This document shows, in pieces, positions 1 to 6,447 of a DNA stretch of 23,337 bases; the first letter of the stretch is position 1; the number at the start of each line of letters is the position of its first letter. The stretch is from Oscillospiraceae bacterium (GTDB lineage: Bacteria; Bacillota; Clostridia; Oscillospirales; CAG-272): assembly GCA_003343845.1 (NCBI GenBank), contig QAKK01000014.1, positions 1 to 23,337 on the forward strand, read 5' to 3'. The position numbers and the translations under genes are program-made. Below the pieces are notes generated by a model. That model searched no databases, was not told the origin of the DNA, and worked only from the letters and a program-made list of their open reading frames with translations.

Positions 1-150
1 GGAATTAAGCAGCGTTGTGAATGCTGCATTCGGGCTGCGTTAAACTGCACCAAAAATTTCGCGATTTCGTGGGTTTACCTATGGGTTTACTGAGAGAGGA
101 AAGCCCGAAAAATCGCATGAATACTGGTCTTTTTGGATCAAGGTCAGGTG
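1..150. mobile_element. Probable end of an element integrated at the 3' end of rpsI
   Basis: This stretch holds no complete gene. Directly seen: from about position 150 the sequence encodes the ribosomal protein S9 C-terminal tail, while the in-frame codons just upstream (roughly 111-149) bear no resemblance to S9. A tandem direct repeat lies at 70-90. One frame is open from the window start to a TAA at 41-43 and reads ELSSVVNAAFGLR; it could be the tail of a gene entering from the left, perhaps an integrase, but it is too short to identify. Known: 3' ends of ribosomal protein genes, including rpsI in streptococci, serve as integration sites for ICEs and related elements. Inferred: this is the terminal segment of such an element. 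Alternatives are a decayed duplicate of rpsI or an assembly join. Confidence 0.42.
70..90. repeat. Tandem direct repeat TGGGTTTAC x2
   Basis: TGGGTTTAC occurs at 70-78 and again at 82-90, a 12-base period, about 60 bases before the rpsI tail. Short direct repeats near an attachment site are typical arm-type binding sites for tyrosine recombinases, so this fits an element end. That role is inference; two 9-base copies could also be chance. Confidence 0.55.
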
Positions 151-200
151 AGTACGGCCTCAAAGCCGCCCGTCGCGCACCGCAGTTCTCGAAGAGATAA
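150..200 (+). pseudogene. rpsI: 3'-terminal fragment of rpsI (ribosomal protein S9), likely attachment-site copy
   Basis: Codons 150-200 read EYGLKAARRAPQFSKR followed by TAA. YGLKxARRAPQFSKR is the characteristic C-terminus of bacterial ribosomal protein S9, which contacts the P-site tRNA in the 30S subunit. The preceding residues (FGSRSG) do not match the expected S9 sequence, which normally has a D-x-R-x-x-E-R-K-K type segment there. Only about 15 codons are therefore genuine rpsI. The strong terminator 22 bases downstream would be the native rpsI terminator. The frame stays open upstream to an ATG at 21, giving a 59-codon chimera without a convincing ribosome binding site, so it is probably not a real gene. 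An intact rpsI is expected elsewhere, at the far end of the element if this is an attachment site. Confidence 0.68.
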
Positions 201-222
201 GTTGTCCCGAACGGGGCTTCTC

Positions 223-256
223 AAAAAGCCGATTCCATATGGAGTCGGCTTTTTTA
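223..256 (+). terminator. Rho-independent terminator (probably the original rpsI terminator)
   Basis: A long stem of AAAAAGCCGATTCC (223-236) pairs with GGAGTCGGCTTTTT (241-254) with one G-T wobble and a four-base loop ATAT, followed by a T run. It ends transcription coming from the left, just before the promoter at 266-294. Confidence 0.9.
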
Positions 257-265
257 CGGGGCGTC

Positions 266-294
266 TTGTTTTGCGGGGCGCTGTATGTTATAAT
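266..294 (+). promoter_or_regulatory. Sigma-A promoter for the COG2509 gene
   Basis: A -35 TTGTTT (266-271) and a perfect -10 TATAAT (289-294) are separated by 17 bases. A TGT just before the -10 makes it an extended -10 element. Start of transcription is expected near 301, about 50 bases before the ATG at 352. Confidence 0.8.
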
Positions 295-351
295 GATGAA
301 TGCGTGCGCGGGCGCTGCCTGCTGCAAGCATCCGAGCAAAGGAGAAAACAA

Positions 352-1758
352 ATGAATTTCGATCTGATTATCGTCGGCGCGGGACCTGCGGGTATCTTCA
401 CCGCGCTTGAAATGCTGCGGAATCAGAGCAAAGCAAAGATTCTGCTGATTGAAAAAGGCAAGCCGGTGGAAAAGCGGCATTGCCCGAAGGCGGAGACCGG
501 CAAATGCGTCAACTGCAAGCCCTCCTGCGCCATCACGACCGGCTTTTCCGGCGCGGGCGCGTTCTCGGACGGCAAGCTGAGTCTTTCCTATGAGGTCGGC
601 GGCGACCTGCCGGATCTGATCGGCGCGACATTTGCGCAGGAGCTGATCGATTATACCGACAAGATCTATCTCGAATTCGGCGCAGACCCGCACATTGAGG
701 GCATCGGCGACAGCGAGGAGATCAAGGAGATCCGCAAAAACGCCATCAAGGCTAATCTGCGCCTTGTGGACTGCCCGATCCGCCATCTCGGCACCGAGAA
801 GGCGCAGAAGCTGTACCACGACATCCAGAACTGGCTGGAAAAAGCCGGCGTGGAGATGCACTTCAACGCAGAATGCGAAAATATCATCATTGAGGACAAC
901 GAATGTCACGGCGTACTTGTCCGTGAAGGCAGTGAGGTGCGCGAATACCGCGCGCCCGAGATCGTCATTGCCACGGGCAGACGCGGTGCGGACTGGCTGG
1001 AGAGCCTTTGCGCCAAGCACAACATCGCACACAAGCCCGGTACGGTGGACATCGGCGTGCGCGTGGAATGCCGCAACGAGGTCATGGAGAAGGTCAACAA
1101 GGTGCTCTATGAGAGCAAGCTGATCGGCTATCCGCGTCCGTGGAAGAACAAAGTGCGCACCTTCTGTCAGAATCCCGGTGGCTTTGTTGCGCAGGAGAAC
1201 TACGACAATGACCTTGCCGTTGTCAACGGGCACAGCTACAAGGATATGAAGAGCAACAACACCAACCTCGCAATCCTGGTCAGCCACAACTTTACCGAGC
1301 CGTTCAACCAGCCGATTGCCTATGCACAGAAGGTCGGCGAGCTGACCAACATGCTCGGCGACGGTCATATCCTCGTGCAGCGCTACGGTGATATTCTCGA
1401 CGGCAAGCGCACCTGGGCAAAGGAGCTGACCTTCAGCAACGTTAAGCCGACGCTGAAAGACGCCGTTCCCGGTGATATTACCGCTGCGATGCCGTACCGC
1501 GCGATGACCAACATCATTGAGTTCATCAAGATGCTGGACGTGGTCGTTCCCGGCTTTGCCAGCACCGAAACGTTGCTGTACAGCCCGGAGCTGAAGTTCT
1601 ATTCCAATAAGGTCAAAATGGACGAGAACCTCGACACCAACATCAAGGGGCTGCATTGCCTCGGCGACAGCTCGGGCTGGACGCGCGGGCTGATGATGAG
1701 CAGCGTGATGGGCGTGCTCATGGGGCGCAAGCTGCTTGAAAAAGAGAAAAACGCATAA
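352..1758 (+). CDS. FAD-dependent dehydrogenase, COG2509 family (uncharacterised)
   Basis: The start is ATG 352, preceded by AAAGGAG (338-344). The longer upstream reading frame crosses the terminator and promoter, so it is rejected. The 468-residue product opens with a Rossmann FAD-binding motif GAGPAG (residues 9-14). A cysteine cluster (Cys44, 52, 55, 59) follows, then GFSGAGAFSDGKL (about 64-76), which marks the COG2509 'uncharacterised FAD-dependent dehydrogenase' family. The C-terminal GLHCLGDSSGWTRGLMM segment is the second FAD-contacting region of such flavoproteins. There is no signal peptide or membrane segment, so it is cytoplasmic. The substrate is unknown; the four-cysteine cluster could bind a metal or act in redox, which is inference. 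The gene is alone on its transcript between a strong promoter and a palindromic terminator. Confidence 0.9.
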   Translation: MNFDLIIVGAGPAGIFTALEMLRNQSKAKILLIEKGKPVEKRHCPKAETGKCVNCKPSCAITTGFSGAGAFSDGKLSLSYEVGGDLPDLIGATFAQELIDYTDKIYLEFGADPHIEGIGDSEEIKEIRKNAIKANLRLVDCPIRHLGTEKAQKLYHDIQNWLEKAGVEMHFNAECENIIIEDNECHGVLVREGSEVREYRAPEIVIATGRRGADWLESLCAKHNIAHKPGTVDIGVRVECRNEVMEKVNKVLYESKLIGYPRPWKNKVRTFCQNPGGFVAQENYDNDLAVVNGHSYKDMKSNNTNLAILVSHNFTEPFNQPIAYAQKVGELTNMLGDGHILVQRYGDILDGKRTWAKELTFSNVKPTLKDAVPGDITAAMPYRAMTNIIEFIKMLDVVVPGFASTETLLYSPELKFYSNKVKMDENLDTNIKGLHCLGDSSGWTRGLMMSSVMGVLMGRKLLEKEKNA

Positions 1759-1769
1759 CACATAACAAT

Positions 1770-1799
1770 AAAAAATGGAGCCGATCGGCTCCATTTTTT
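1770..1799. terminator. Bidirectional palindromic terminator
   Basis: AAAAATGGAGCCGA and TCGGCTCCATTTTT form a perfect inverted repeat, effectively an ATGGAGCC/GGCTCCAT stem with a GATC loop flanked by A and T tracts. It can terminate both the COG2509 gene and the convergent kinase gene, whose TAA stop (1798-1800) overlaps the edge of the structure. Confidence 0.9.
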
Positions 1800-2277
1800 A
1801 TTGCAGATAAGCATCCGCCTCATCGCGTGTATGAAATACAAATTGCTGCAGATCCGGATGTGTCTCAAGAAGTTTCAGAATGGTCGGACGGCAATCGGAA
1901 TTGAAATTTCGAACGAATGCGGTGAACTCTGCGTCCTCTTTTTCTTCAAACCAAGGCATATCAGTGCGCACTTTGCCGCGGCGTTCGGCGATTCCGGATA
2001 GGCAGACATCTGTTGCATAATCCAGAAAGAAGACTGTGTCACAGGCGGCAAAGCGCATTTCCATGGTTCGGTTGTAGTTGCCGTCAAGAATCCATGCATC
2101 CGCATGCAAAATACGGTCGAGGCACGCATCAAATACATCGCGCGGAACCGCTGTCTTGTCGGCGTTCCAATAGAGCATATCCATATGATAAAGCGGGAGC
2201 CCTGTCTTCATATGCAAAGCACGTGCGAAAGTGCTTTTTCCGCTGCCGGGGCAACCAATGATTAAAACCCGCTTCAT
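1798..2277 (-). CDS. P-loop adenylate kinase-like protein (FlaR / DNA topology modulation family)
   Basis: The 159-residue protein has a Walker A motif GCPGSGKST (residues 8-16). It also has the features of the small kinases annotated as 'topology modulation protein' FlaR: HMDMLYW (about 31-37), DGNYNRTMEMR (65-75), VFFLDY (82-87) and a basic GKVRTDMPWFEE segment. It probably phosphorylates a nucleotide or small molecule; the true substrate of this family is not established, and the DNA-topology name is historical. ATG 2277 is preferred over an in-frame ATG at 2307 because homology starts at MKRVLIIG. It lies one base after the rsmI stop, with AGG from the rsmI end as ribosome binding site, which implies translational coupling. 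It is the last gene of the run and ends in the shared terminator. Confidence 0.85.
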   Translation of the reverse strand: MKRVLIIGCPGSGKSTFARALHMKTGLPLYHMDMLYWNADKTAVPRDVFDACLDRILHADAWILDGNYNRTMEMRFAACDTVFFLDYATDVCLSGIAERRGKVRTDMPWFEEKEDAEFTAFVRNFNSDCRPTILKLLETHPDLQQFVFHTRDEADAYLQ

Positions 2278-2278
2278 T

Positions 2279-3154
2279 TTACCTGACATATTCGTTGTAG
2301 ACGACATTTTTCGGTACGCCGCGGTCCTTCGCGGCTTTTTTGATGGCGTCGGACTTTGTCAGTCCTTTGGCGATGTACATGTCCACATGCTCGGCAACCG
2401 AAAGGGAAGCCCACGGCGCATTCTGCACACCGCGCTCGACTGCTCCCGCGAGAATCAGCACATATTCACCGCGCGGCTCGGCGTCGGCGTAGTAGGTTAC
2501 GGCGTCTGCAAGCGTAGTGCGCGACACTTCTTCGTTCAGCTTTGTCAGTTCGCGGCAGAGTGAAATGCGACGCTCGCCGCCGAGCGCCTCTGCGAGGTCG
2601 GCAAGCGTGCGGCGCAGCTTATGCGGCGCTTCGTAGAGGATCGCCGTGCGGGGTTCGCTTTGAAGGGCGGCAAGCCGTGCGGCGCGTTCGCTGCCGCCGA
2701 CCGGCAGAAAGCCCTCGAATACAAAGCGGTGGGTGTCCAGTGCAGACAGCGTGAGCGCGGTGACCGCAGCGCTGACGCCCGGCGCGGCAGTTACAGGGAT
2801 GCCGGCATCGGCGCACAAGCGCACCAGATCTTCGCCCGGGTCGCTGACGGCGGGGGTTCCCGCATCGGTGACCAGTGCACAGGACTCTCCGCTTTGCAGG
2901 CGCGCGAGAATCCTCTCACCGGCGCTTTTCTTATTGTGCTCATGGTAGCTGACCAGTTCTTTGTTGATACTAAAAAAACGCAGCAGCCGCGCGGAATTGC
3001 GGGTGTCCTCCGCGGCGACGAAATCCACTTCGGACAATACCTTGACCGCGCGGTAGGTGATATCGCTCATGTTGCCGATCGGCGTTGTCACAAGATACAG
3101 CGTGCCCCCGATGACTTTATTCTTTTCCGTATCAAAAAATTCGGTATCGCTCAT
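2279..3154 (-). CDS. rsmI: 16S rRNA (cytidine1402-2'-O)-methyltransferase RsmI
   Basis: This 291-residue protein of the SAM-dependent tetrapyrrole-methylase fold 2'-O-methylates C1402 in the decoding centre of 16S rRNA. Visible family motifs are TPIGN (residues 24-28), AAEDTR (47-52), SYHEHN (69-74), TDAGTPAVSDPG (96-107), PGVSA (125-129), FEGFLP (146-151), YEAPH, CRELTK and RGEYVL. The length is normal for RsmI. The start at 3154 has AAGGAG five bases upstream, inside the end of trmN6, and the ATGA overlap of four bases with trmN6 indicates coupled translation. B. subtilis has the same order (yabB then yabC/rsmI). Confidence 0.97.
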   Translation of the reverse strand: MSDTEFFDTEKNKVIGGTLYLVTTPIGNMSDITYRAVKVLSEVDFVAAEDTRNSARLLRFFSINKELVSYHEHNKKSAGERILARLQSGESCALVTDAGTPAVSDPGEDLVRLCADAGIPVTAAPGVSAAVTALTLSALDTHRFVFEGFLPVGGSERAARLAALQSEPRTAILYEAPHKLRRTLADLAEALGGERRISLCRELTKLNEEVSRTTLADAVTYYADAEPRGEYVLILAGAVERGVQNAPWASLSVAEHVDMYIAKGLTKSDAIKKAAKDRGVPKNVVYNEYVR

Positions 3155-3918
3155 GCCCGCTCCTTGAATCTTCCGTTCTCATAGATGAACTGTGTTTCTT
3201 CCGTGTAAACCGTGTGCGCCGCGTCTGCATAGAGGAACAGCGGCTTCTCAAAAATCAACCCTGCCGCAGCACCTTTCTTGCCCTCGACGAGGATCAGCGA
3301 CGGCGCGCGCCCGGTATCGGGACAGACCGTCACGAGCCGTTTCGGCTCGATCCCGGCATTTTGCATGGCGCGGAACAACTCTGCCATGCGTTCGGGACGA
3401 TAGACTGCATAAAAAATGCCGCCGTATTTGAGGCACCGCCCGGCTGCCGCGCAGAAATCGTCGATGCCGCCAAGGACTTCGTGCCGCGCGATCGCTTTTG
3501 CGCCGTGGTCATTTGTTTTGCCGCTGCCGGCGCGCATATACGGCGGGTTGGTCAGGATGGCATCACATTCGCCGCCGAGGTCGGCGGGCGTCAGTGCGCG
3601 CAGATCGCGTTCCATACAGAAAACGCGGTCCTCCATGCGGTTGACCGCGGCATTCCGCCGGATCAGATCGCAGAAATCCGGCTGCGCCTCCACGGCATAG
3701 AGCTTTGCAAACTTGCCGCGCGCCGCCGTGAGAAACGAGACAATTCCCGTTCCTGCGCCGAAATCGGCGGCAATTCCGCTTCCGCTGCCGCGCACAAAAG
3801 CGGCGAGCAGCAGAGCGTCAGTGCCGAAGGTCAGCCCGCTTTTCTTCTGAATCAGTGTGATATTCTCATTGACCACATCCAGCCGCTCGTCTCCGAGCAG
3901 CGCAATTTTTGTTTCCAT
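3151..3918 (-). CDS. trmN6: tRNA1(Val) (adenine37-N6)-methyltransferase family protein (TrmN6/YfiC/YabB)
   Basis: This 255-residue class I SAM methyltransferase carries the SAM loop DFGAGTG (52-58), acidic residue VEAQ (about 77-80) and the N6-adenine catalytic motif NPPY (124-127). The N-terminal ERLDVVNENITLIQKKSGLTF segment is typical of COG4123. By family it methylates A37 or a related adenine of a tRNA, but the exact tRNA in Firmicutes is inferred. The ATG at 3918 has only AGG immediately before it and no proper Shine-Dalgarno at normal spacing, so initiation may be weak or depend on an upstream structure. It sits 13 bases after a hairpin that follows the ferredoxin gene, suggesting read-through supplies its transcript. 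The four-base overlap with rsmI supports one operon. Confidence 0.92.
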   Translation of the reverse strand: METKIALLGDERLDVVNENITLIQKKSGLTFGTDALLLAAFVRGSGSGIAADFGAGTGIVSFLTAARGKFAKLYAVEAQPDFCDLIRRNAAVNRMEDRVFCMERDLRALTPADLGGECDAILTNPPYMRAGSGKTNDHGAKAIARHEVLGGIDDFCAAAGRCLKYGGIFYAVYRPERMAELFRAMQNAGIEPKRLVTVCPDTGRAPSLILVEGKKGAAAGLIFEKPLFLYADAAHTVYTEETQFIYENGRFKERA

Positions 3919-3931
3919 CCTAATTAAATCA

Positions 3932-3964
3932 AGAAGCGGATGCGATAGAATCGGATCCGCTTCT
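3932..3964 (-). terminator. Hairpin between the ferredoxin and trmN6, partial terminator or attenuator
   Basis: On the minus strand AGAAGCGGAT (3964-3955) pairs with ATCCGCTTCT (3941-3932) around a 13-base loop. The following sequence, TGATTTAATTAG, is a poor U tract, so termination is probably incomplete. No other promoter is evident before trmN6, which fits a read-through attenuator. Confidence 0.55.
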
Positions 3965-3988
3965 CTTATGTATTCGTTTGTCGGCGAA

Positions 3989-4159
3989 TTATTCGGCAGC
4001 GGGAGCGCCTACGGGACATACGCCCGCACAAGCACCGCACTCGATGCACTTGTCTGCGTCGATGACCATCTTGCCGTCCTTCTCACTGATCGCCTCTACG
4101 GGACATTCGCTCTCGCAAGCGCCGCAAGCGATGCATTCATCGGAAATCTTGTATGCCAT
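3989..4159 (-). CDS. 2[4Fe-4S] clostridial-type ferredoxin
   Basis: The 56-residue protein, beginning MAYKISDECIACGACESEC, is a classical small clostridial ferredoxin, a soluble low-potential electron carrier. It has two C-x2-C-x2-C-x3-C-P clusters: Cys9, 12, 15 and 19 followed by Pro20, and Cys38, 41, 44 and 48 followed by Pro49. The ATG at 4159 has a strong GGAGGTG ribosome binding site (4174-4168) eight bases upstream. It has its own promoter (4191-4218) and a hairpin downstream, so it may be expressed as a short abundant mRNA. It sits between ricT and trmN6, where B. subtilis has yabA. Likely partners are hydrogenase, pyruvate:ferredoxin oxidoreductase or radical SAM enzymes encoded elsewhere (inference). 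Confidence 0.97.
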   Translation of the reverse strand: MAYKISDECIACGACESECPVEAISEKDGKMVIDADKCIECGACAGVCPVGAPAAE

Positions 4160-4190
4160 GATCTAAACACCTCCGTTAAAGATTTATTTC

Positions 4191-4218
4191 ATTGTAGCAT
4201 AAATTACGGAAAAATCAA
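4191..4218 (-). promoter_or_regulatory. Sigma-A promoter for the ferredoxin
   Basis: On the minus strand, -35 TTGATT (4218-4213) and -10 TACAAT (4196-4191) are 16 bases apart, with TGC before the -10 forming an extended element. It lies just after the ricT stop and about 32 bases before the ferredoxin start. Confidence 0.75.
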
Positions 4219-4234
4219 GAGCAATCGCAAAAAT

Positions 4235-5254
4235 TTACGGATTATTTTCTTCCTTTTTCACATCTTTTTTCTCTTTTTGCTTTTCCTTCGGCTCTTTTGC
4301 GTCGCCGCCTGCTTGCTGCGGCGGCTTCTTGTTCTTCAAAAACAGCACGGTGACGTCCTCACGGGGGAAGGCACGCGGTGCTTCCGGCTTGTCTTCCAGT
4401 TTTATTTTGACCAGTCCTGCGAGCGGGCTGGTCTCGACAACCACGCCTTTTCCGGCGCTCGTCTGCACGGTCGCGCCCATCGGCGGCGTGCTGCGGATTG
4501 CCTCTTCGTAGGTCTCGTGTTCAAAGCGCAGGCAGCACATCAGTCTGCCGCATGCGCCGGAGATCTTGGCAGAGTTGAGCGAGAAATTCTGTTCCTTTGC
4601 CATCTTGATGGAGACCTGCGCAAAGTCGGACAGAAATGTGCTGCAGCAGAAAGGTCTGCCGCAGACGCCGAGACCGCCGCACAGCTTGGCTTCATCGCGG
4701 ATGCCGATCTGGCGCAGCTCAATGCGGGTGCAGAAGACGGAGGCGAGATCCTTGACAAGATCACGGAAATCGACTCTGCCGTCCGATGTGAAATAGAAGA
4801 GCAGCTTGGCATTGTCAAAAGTATATTCCGCGCCGACAAGGCTCATATCCAGCTTGTGCTCGGCGATCTTCTTCTTGCAGATCTCATACGCCTCGGACTC
4901 TTTTCTGTGGTTCTCCTCGGCGCGGCGCAGATCGTTCTGTGTCGCCACACGGATCACGGGGCGGAGCGGCGGAACGATCTCTTTTTCCGAGACCAGCTTG
5001 TTTGCCAGCGCAACCGAGACCAACTCCAGCCCGCGCGCCGTGTCGACGATTACGCTGTCGCCGACCTTGGCAACGTTCTTGCCGGCGGCAAAATAATAGG
5101 TTTTGCAGCCCTGCTTGAAACGGACGCCGATGATCTCTACTTTTTTCTCGGGTTGTTCGGCATTCTCGGGCGCGTCGGTCGGTGTCGATTCTTCGGTTTT
5201 CACCGTCTCCGCGGCAGTCGTATCCGCGGTCTGCTTTTCGGTATTGTCAGTCAT
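4235..5254 (-). CDS. ricT: RicT-like PSP1 domain protein (YaaT), Y-complex subunit
   Basis: This 339-residue PSP1-domain protein has the RicT cysteine signature: Cys192, Cys198, Cys203-Cys204 in CGGLGVCGRPFCC, then Cys235 and Cys240-Cys241 in GACGRLMCC followed by FEHETYEE. In B. subtilis RicT joins RicA and RicF in the Fe-S-containing Y-complex that assists RNase Y mRNA processing and affects sporulation and competence. The core (about 37-310) is flanked by a low-complexity Thr/Glu/Ala-rich N-terminus and a Lys/Glu-rich tail (about 310-339), both probably disordered. The start at 5254 has GAGGA upstream, 17 bases after holB, matching the B. subtilis holB-yaaT order. RicA and RicF are not in the window, so a complete complex is not shown. 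Confidence 0.93.
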   Translation of the reverse strand: MTDNTEKQTADTTAAETVKTEESTPTDAPENAEQPEKKVEIIGVRFKQGCKTYYFAAGKNVAKVGDSVIVDTARGLELVSVALANKLVSEKEIVPPLRPVIRVATQNDLRRAEENHRKESEAYEICKKKIAEHKLDMSLVGAEYTFDNAKLLFYFTSDGRVDFRDLVKDLASVFCTRIELRQIGIRDEAKLCGGLGVCGRPFCCSTFLSDFAQVSIKMAKEQNFSLNSAKISGACGRLMCCLRFEHETYEEAIRSTPPMGATVQTSAGKGVVVETSPLAGLVKIKLEDKPEAPRAFPREDVTVLFLKNKKPPQQAGGDAKEPKEKQKEKKDVKKEENNP

Positions 5255-5271
5255 ATATGTTCCTCGATTCG

Positions 5272-6294
5272 TTAATTCATCATGATCGTGCGCATATCGC
5301 CGATGAGAGACACGGCGGCAAGACGTGTGTCCATATTGAGCCGCAGATCGGCGAGCAGCCGGTCAACCGCCTCGACAAGGGCAATCGCTCTGGCGACGGT
5401 GATCTTCATGGTATACGTTTCGGCGCGGTCGGCACGCTCGAAGAAGAGCGGGGCGCAGGTCGGCGCCTTCTGCAAAACGGCGATGTCGCGGAACGCGCGT
5501 TTCAGCATGTCGAGCAGCTCACAGAGCGCATCGGATGCCGTCGGCAGTGCATCGCAGAGCATCCCGATCCCGGCGGCGGCAGGCGCCGTCAGCGCGTCGA
5601 GCAGGGCGTAAACCAGGTTCTTTTCGGCATCGTATTTCTCCGCATCCTCGCATAAAAACATGGCGTTCCCGATGCTGCCGCCTGCCGAGAGTAGAACGGA
5701 GGTCAGCCTTGACGGGTCGGTAGCCGCCATTTCGCGTGCGCGGGGGGAATGTTCGAGCAGATAGGCGCGCACATCGCTTTGCGGCAGCACTTCGGTATAG
5801 AGAACGGGCGCGCGGCTTTTGATCGTGTCGAGCAAACTTGCGGTATTGGAGCAGAGCAGGAGAAAGACAGCGTAGTGCGGCGGTTCTTCCAGCATCTTGA
5901 GAAATGCGTTCTGTGCACTTGCGTTCATCAGTTCCGCATGCTCGATGATATAGACGCGCTTTTCCAGTTCATTCGGCGCGATGTAAAGCCCGCTTTTGAT
6001 CTCGCGGATCAGATTTACCGAAAACTCCTTCTTGTCGTCCTCTTTGCGGATGACAAGAACATCGGGTGAAAAACCGCCGAGAATCTTTTTGCAGCTGTCG
6101 CATTCACCGCAGGGGAGAACATCCGGGTTCTTGCAGGCGAGCGCGGCTGCGATCTGCATGGCAAACGTCATTTTGCCGCTGCCGTCCTTGCCGGCAAGGA
6201 TATAGGCGTGCGGGAATCTGCCCTCACGGATTTCAGTGGCAAGGCGGCGCCTTAGCTTTTCATTGCCGATGACGGCGGGAAAGAAACTCTCCAT
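5272..6294 (-). CDS. holB: DNA polymerase III delta' subunit
   Basis: This 340-residue AAA+ clamp-loader subunit acts with gamma/tau and delta to load the sliding clamp. It shows GKDGSGKM as Walker A (35-42), a zinc-binding cysteine set (Cys54, 62, 65, 68), VYIIEHAELM in the Walker B position (114-123) and LEEPPHYAVFLLL (135-147). The usual SRC motif reads SRAP (160-163): the arginine is kept and the cysteine is lost. ATG 6294 is chosen because AAGGAGG (6307-6301) lies six bases upstream and homology begins there; an upstream in-frame ATG at 6363 falls within the promoter -35. It is the first gene of the minus-strand run, divergent from the SRP RNA-dnaX unit, so two clamp-loader genes flank one intergenic region. 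Confidence 0.95.
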   Translation of the reverse strand: MESFFPAVIGNEKLRRRLATEIREGRFPHAYILAGKDGSGKMTFAMQIAAALACKNPDVLPCGECDSCKKILGGFSPDVLVIRKEDDKKEFSVNLIREIKSGLYIAPNELEKRVYIIEHAELMNASAQNAFLKMLEEPPHYAVFLLLCSNTASLLDTIKSRAPVLYTEVLPQSDVRAYLLEHSPRAREMAATDPSRLTSVLLSAGGSIGNAMFLCEDAEKYDAEKNLVYALLDALTAPAAAGIGMLCDALPTASDALCELLDMLKRAFRDIAVLQKAPTCAPLFFERADRAETYTMKITVARAIALVEAVDRLLADLRLNMDTRLAAVSLIGDMRTIMMN

Positions 6295-6334
6295 GCAGCG
6301 CCTCCTTCCAAAAGCACGGAAATAGAACAGAATA

Positions 6335-6363
6335 ATTATAGCAAAATCGCGCCGCAATGTCAA
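6335..6363 (-). promoter_or_regulatory. Consensus sigma-A promoter for holB-ricT
   Basis: The minus strand has a perfect -35 TTGACA (6363-6358), a 17-base spacer and a perfect -10 TATAAT (6340-6335), with TGC before the -10. The holB ATG lies about 40 bases downstream. This is one of the strongest promoters in the window. Confidence 0.93.
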
Positions 6364-6392
6364 ATGTATTTTAAGGAATTCGGGATAGGGTA

Positions 6393-6421
6393 TTGCAAAA
6401 CACGAAAAAATCTGCTATACT
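6393..6421 (+). promoter_or_regulatory. Sigma-A promoter for the SRP RNA (and dnaX read-through)
   Basis: A -35 TTGCAA (6393-6398), 17-base spacer and -10 TATACT (6416-6421) predict a start near 6428, about 20 bases before the folded SRP RNA. Only 29 bases separate its -35 from the -35 of the divergent holB promoter. Confidence 0.88.
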
Positions 6422-6447
6422 GTTTGGGAAATAAGGATTCGGTCATG

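Noticed and set aside
21..200. 59-codon open frame from ATG 21 through the S9 tail
   Set aside because: No ribosome binding site is evident and only the last ~15 codons have homology; it is better explained as a chance fusion at an integration junction.
160..1794. Long open frame on the minus strand opposite the COG2509 gene (544 codons)
   Set aside because: It is a GC-rich antisense shadow: it has no family motifs, crosses the terminator and promoter, and the plus strand has clear FAD motifs with a good ribosome binding site.
3857..5275. 472-codon plus-strand frame over the ferredoxin and ricT
   Set aside because: It spans intergenic and regulatory sequence, and the minus strand encodes intact ferredoxin and RicT with matching ribosome binding sites.
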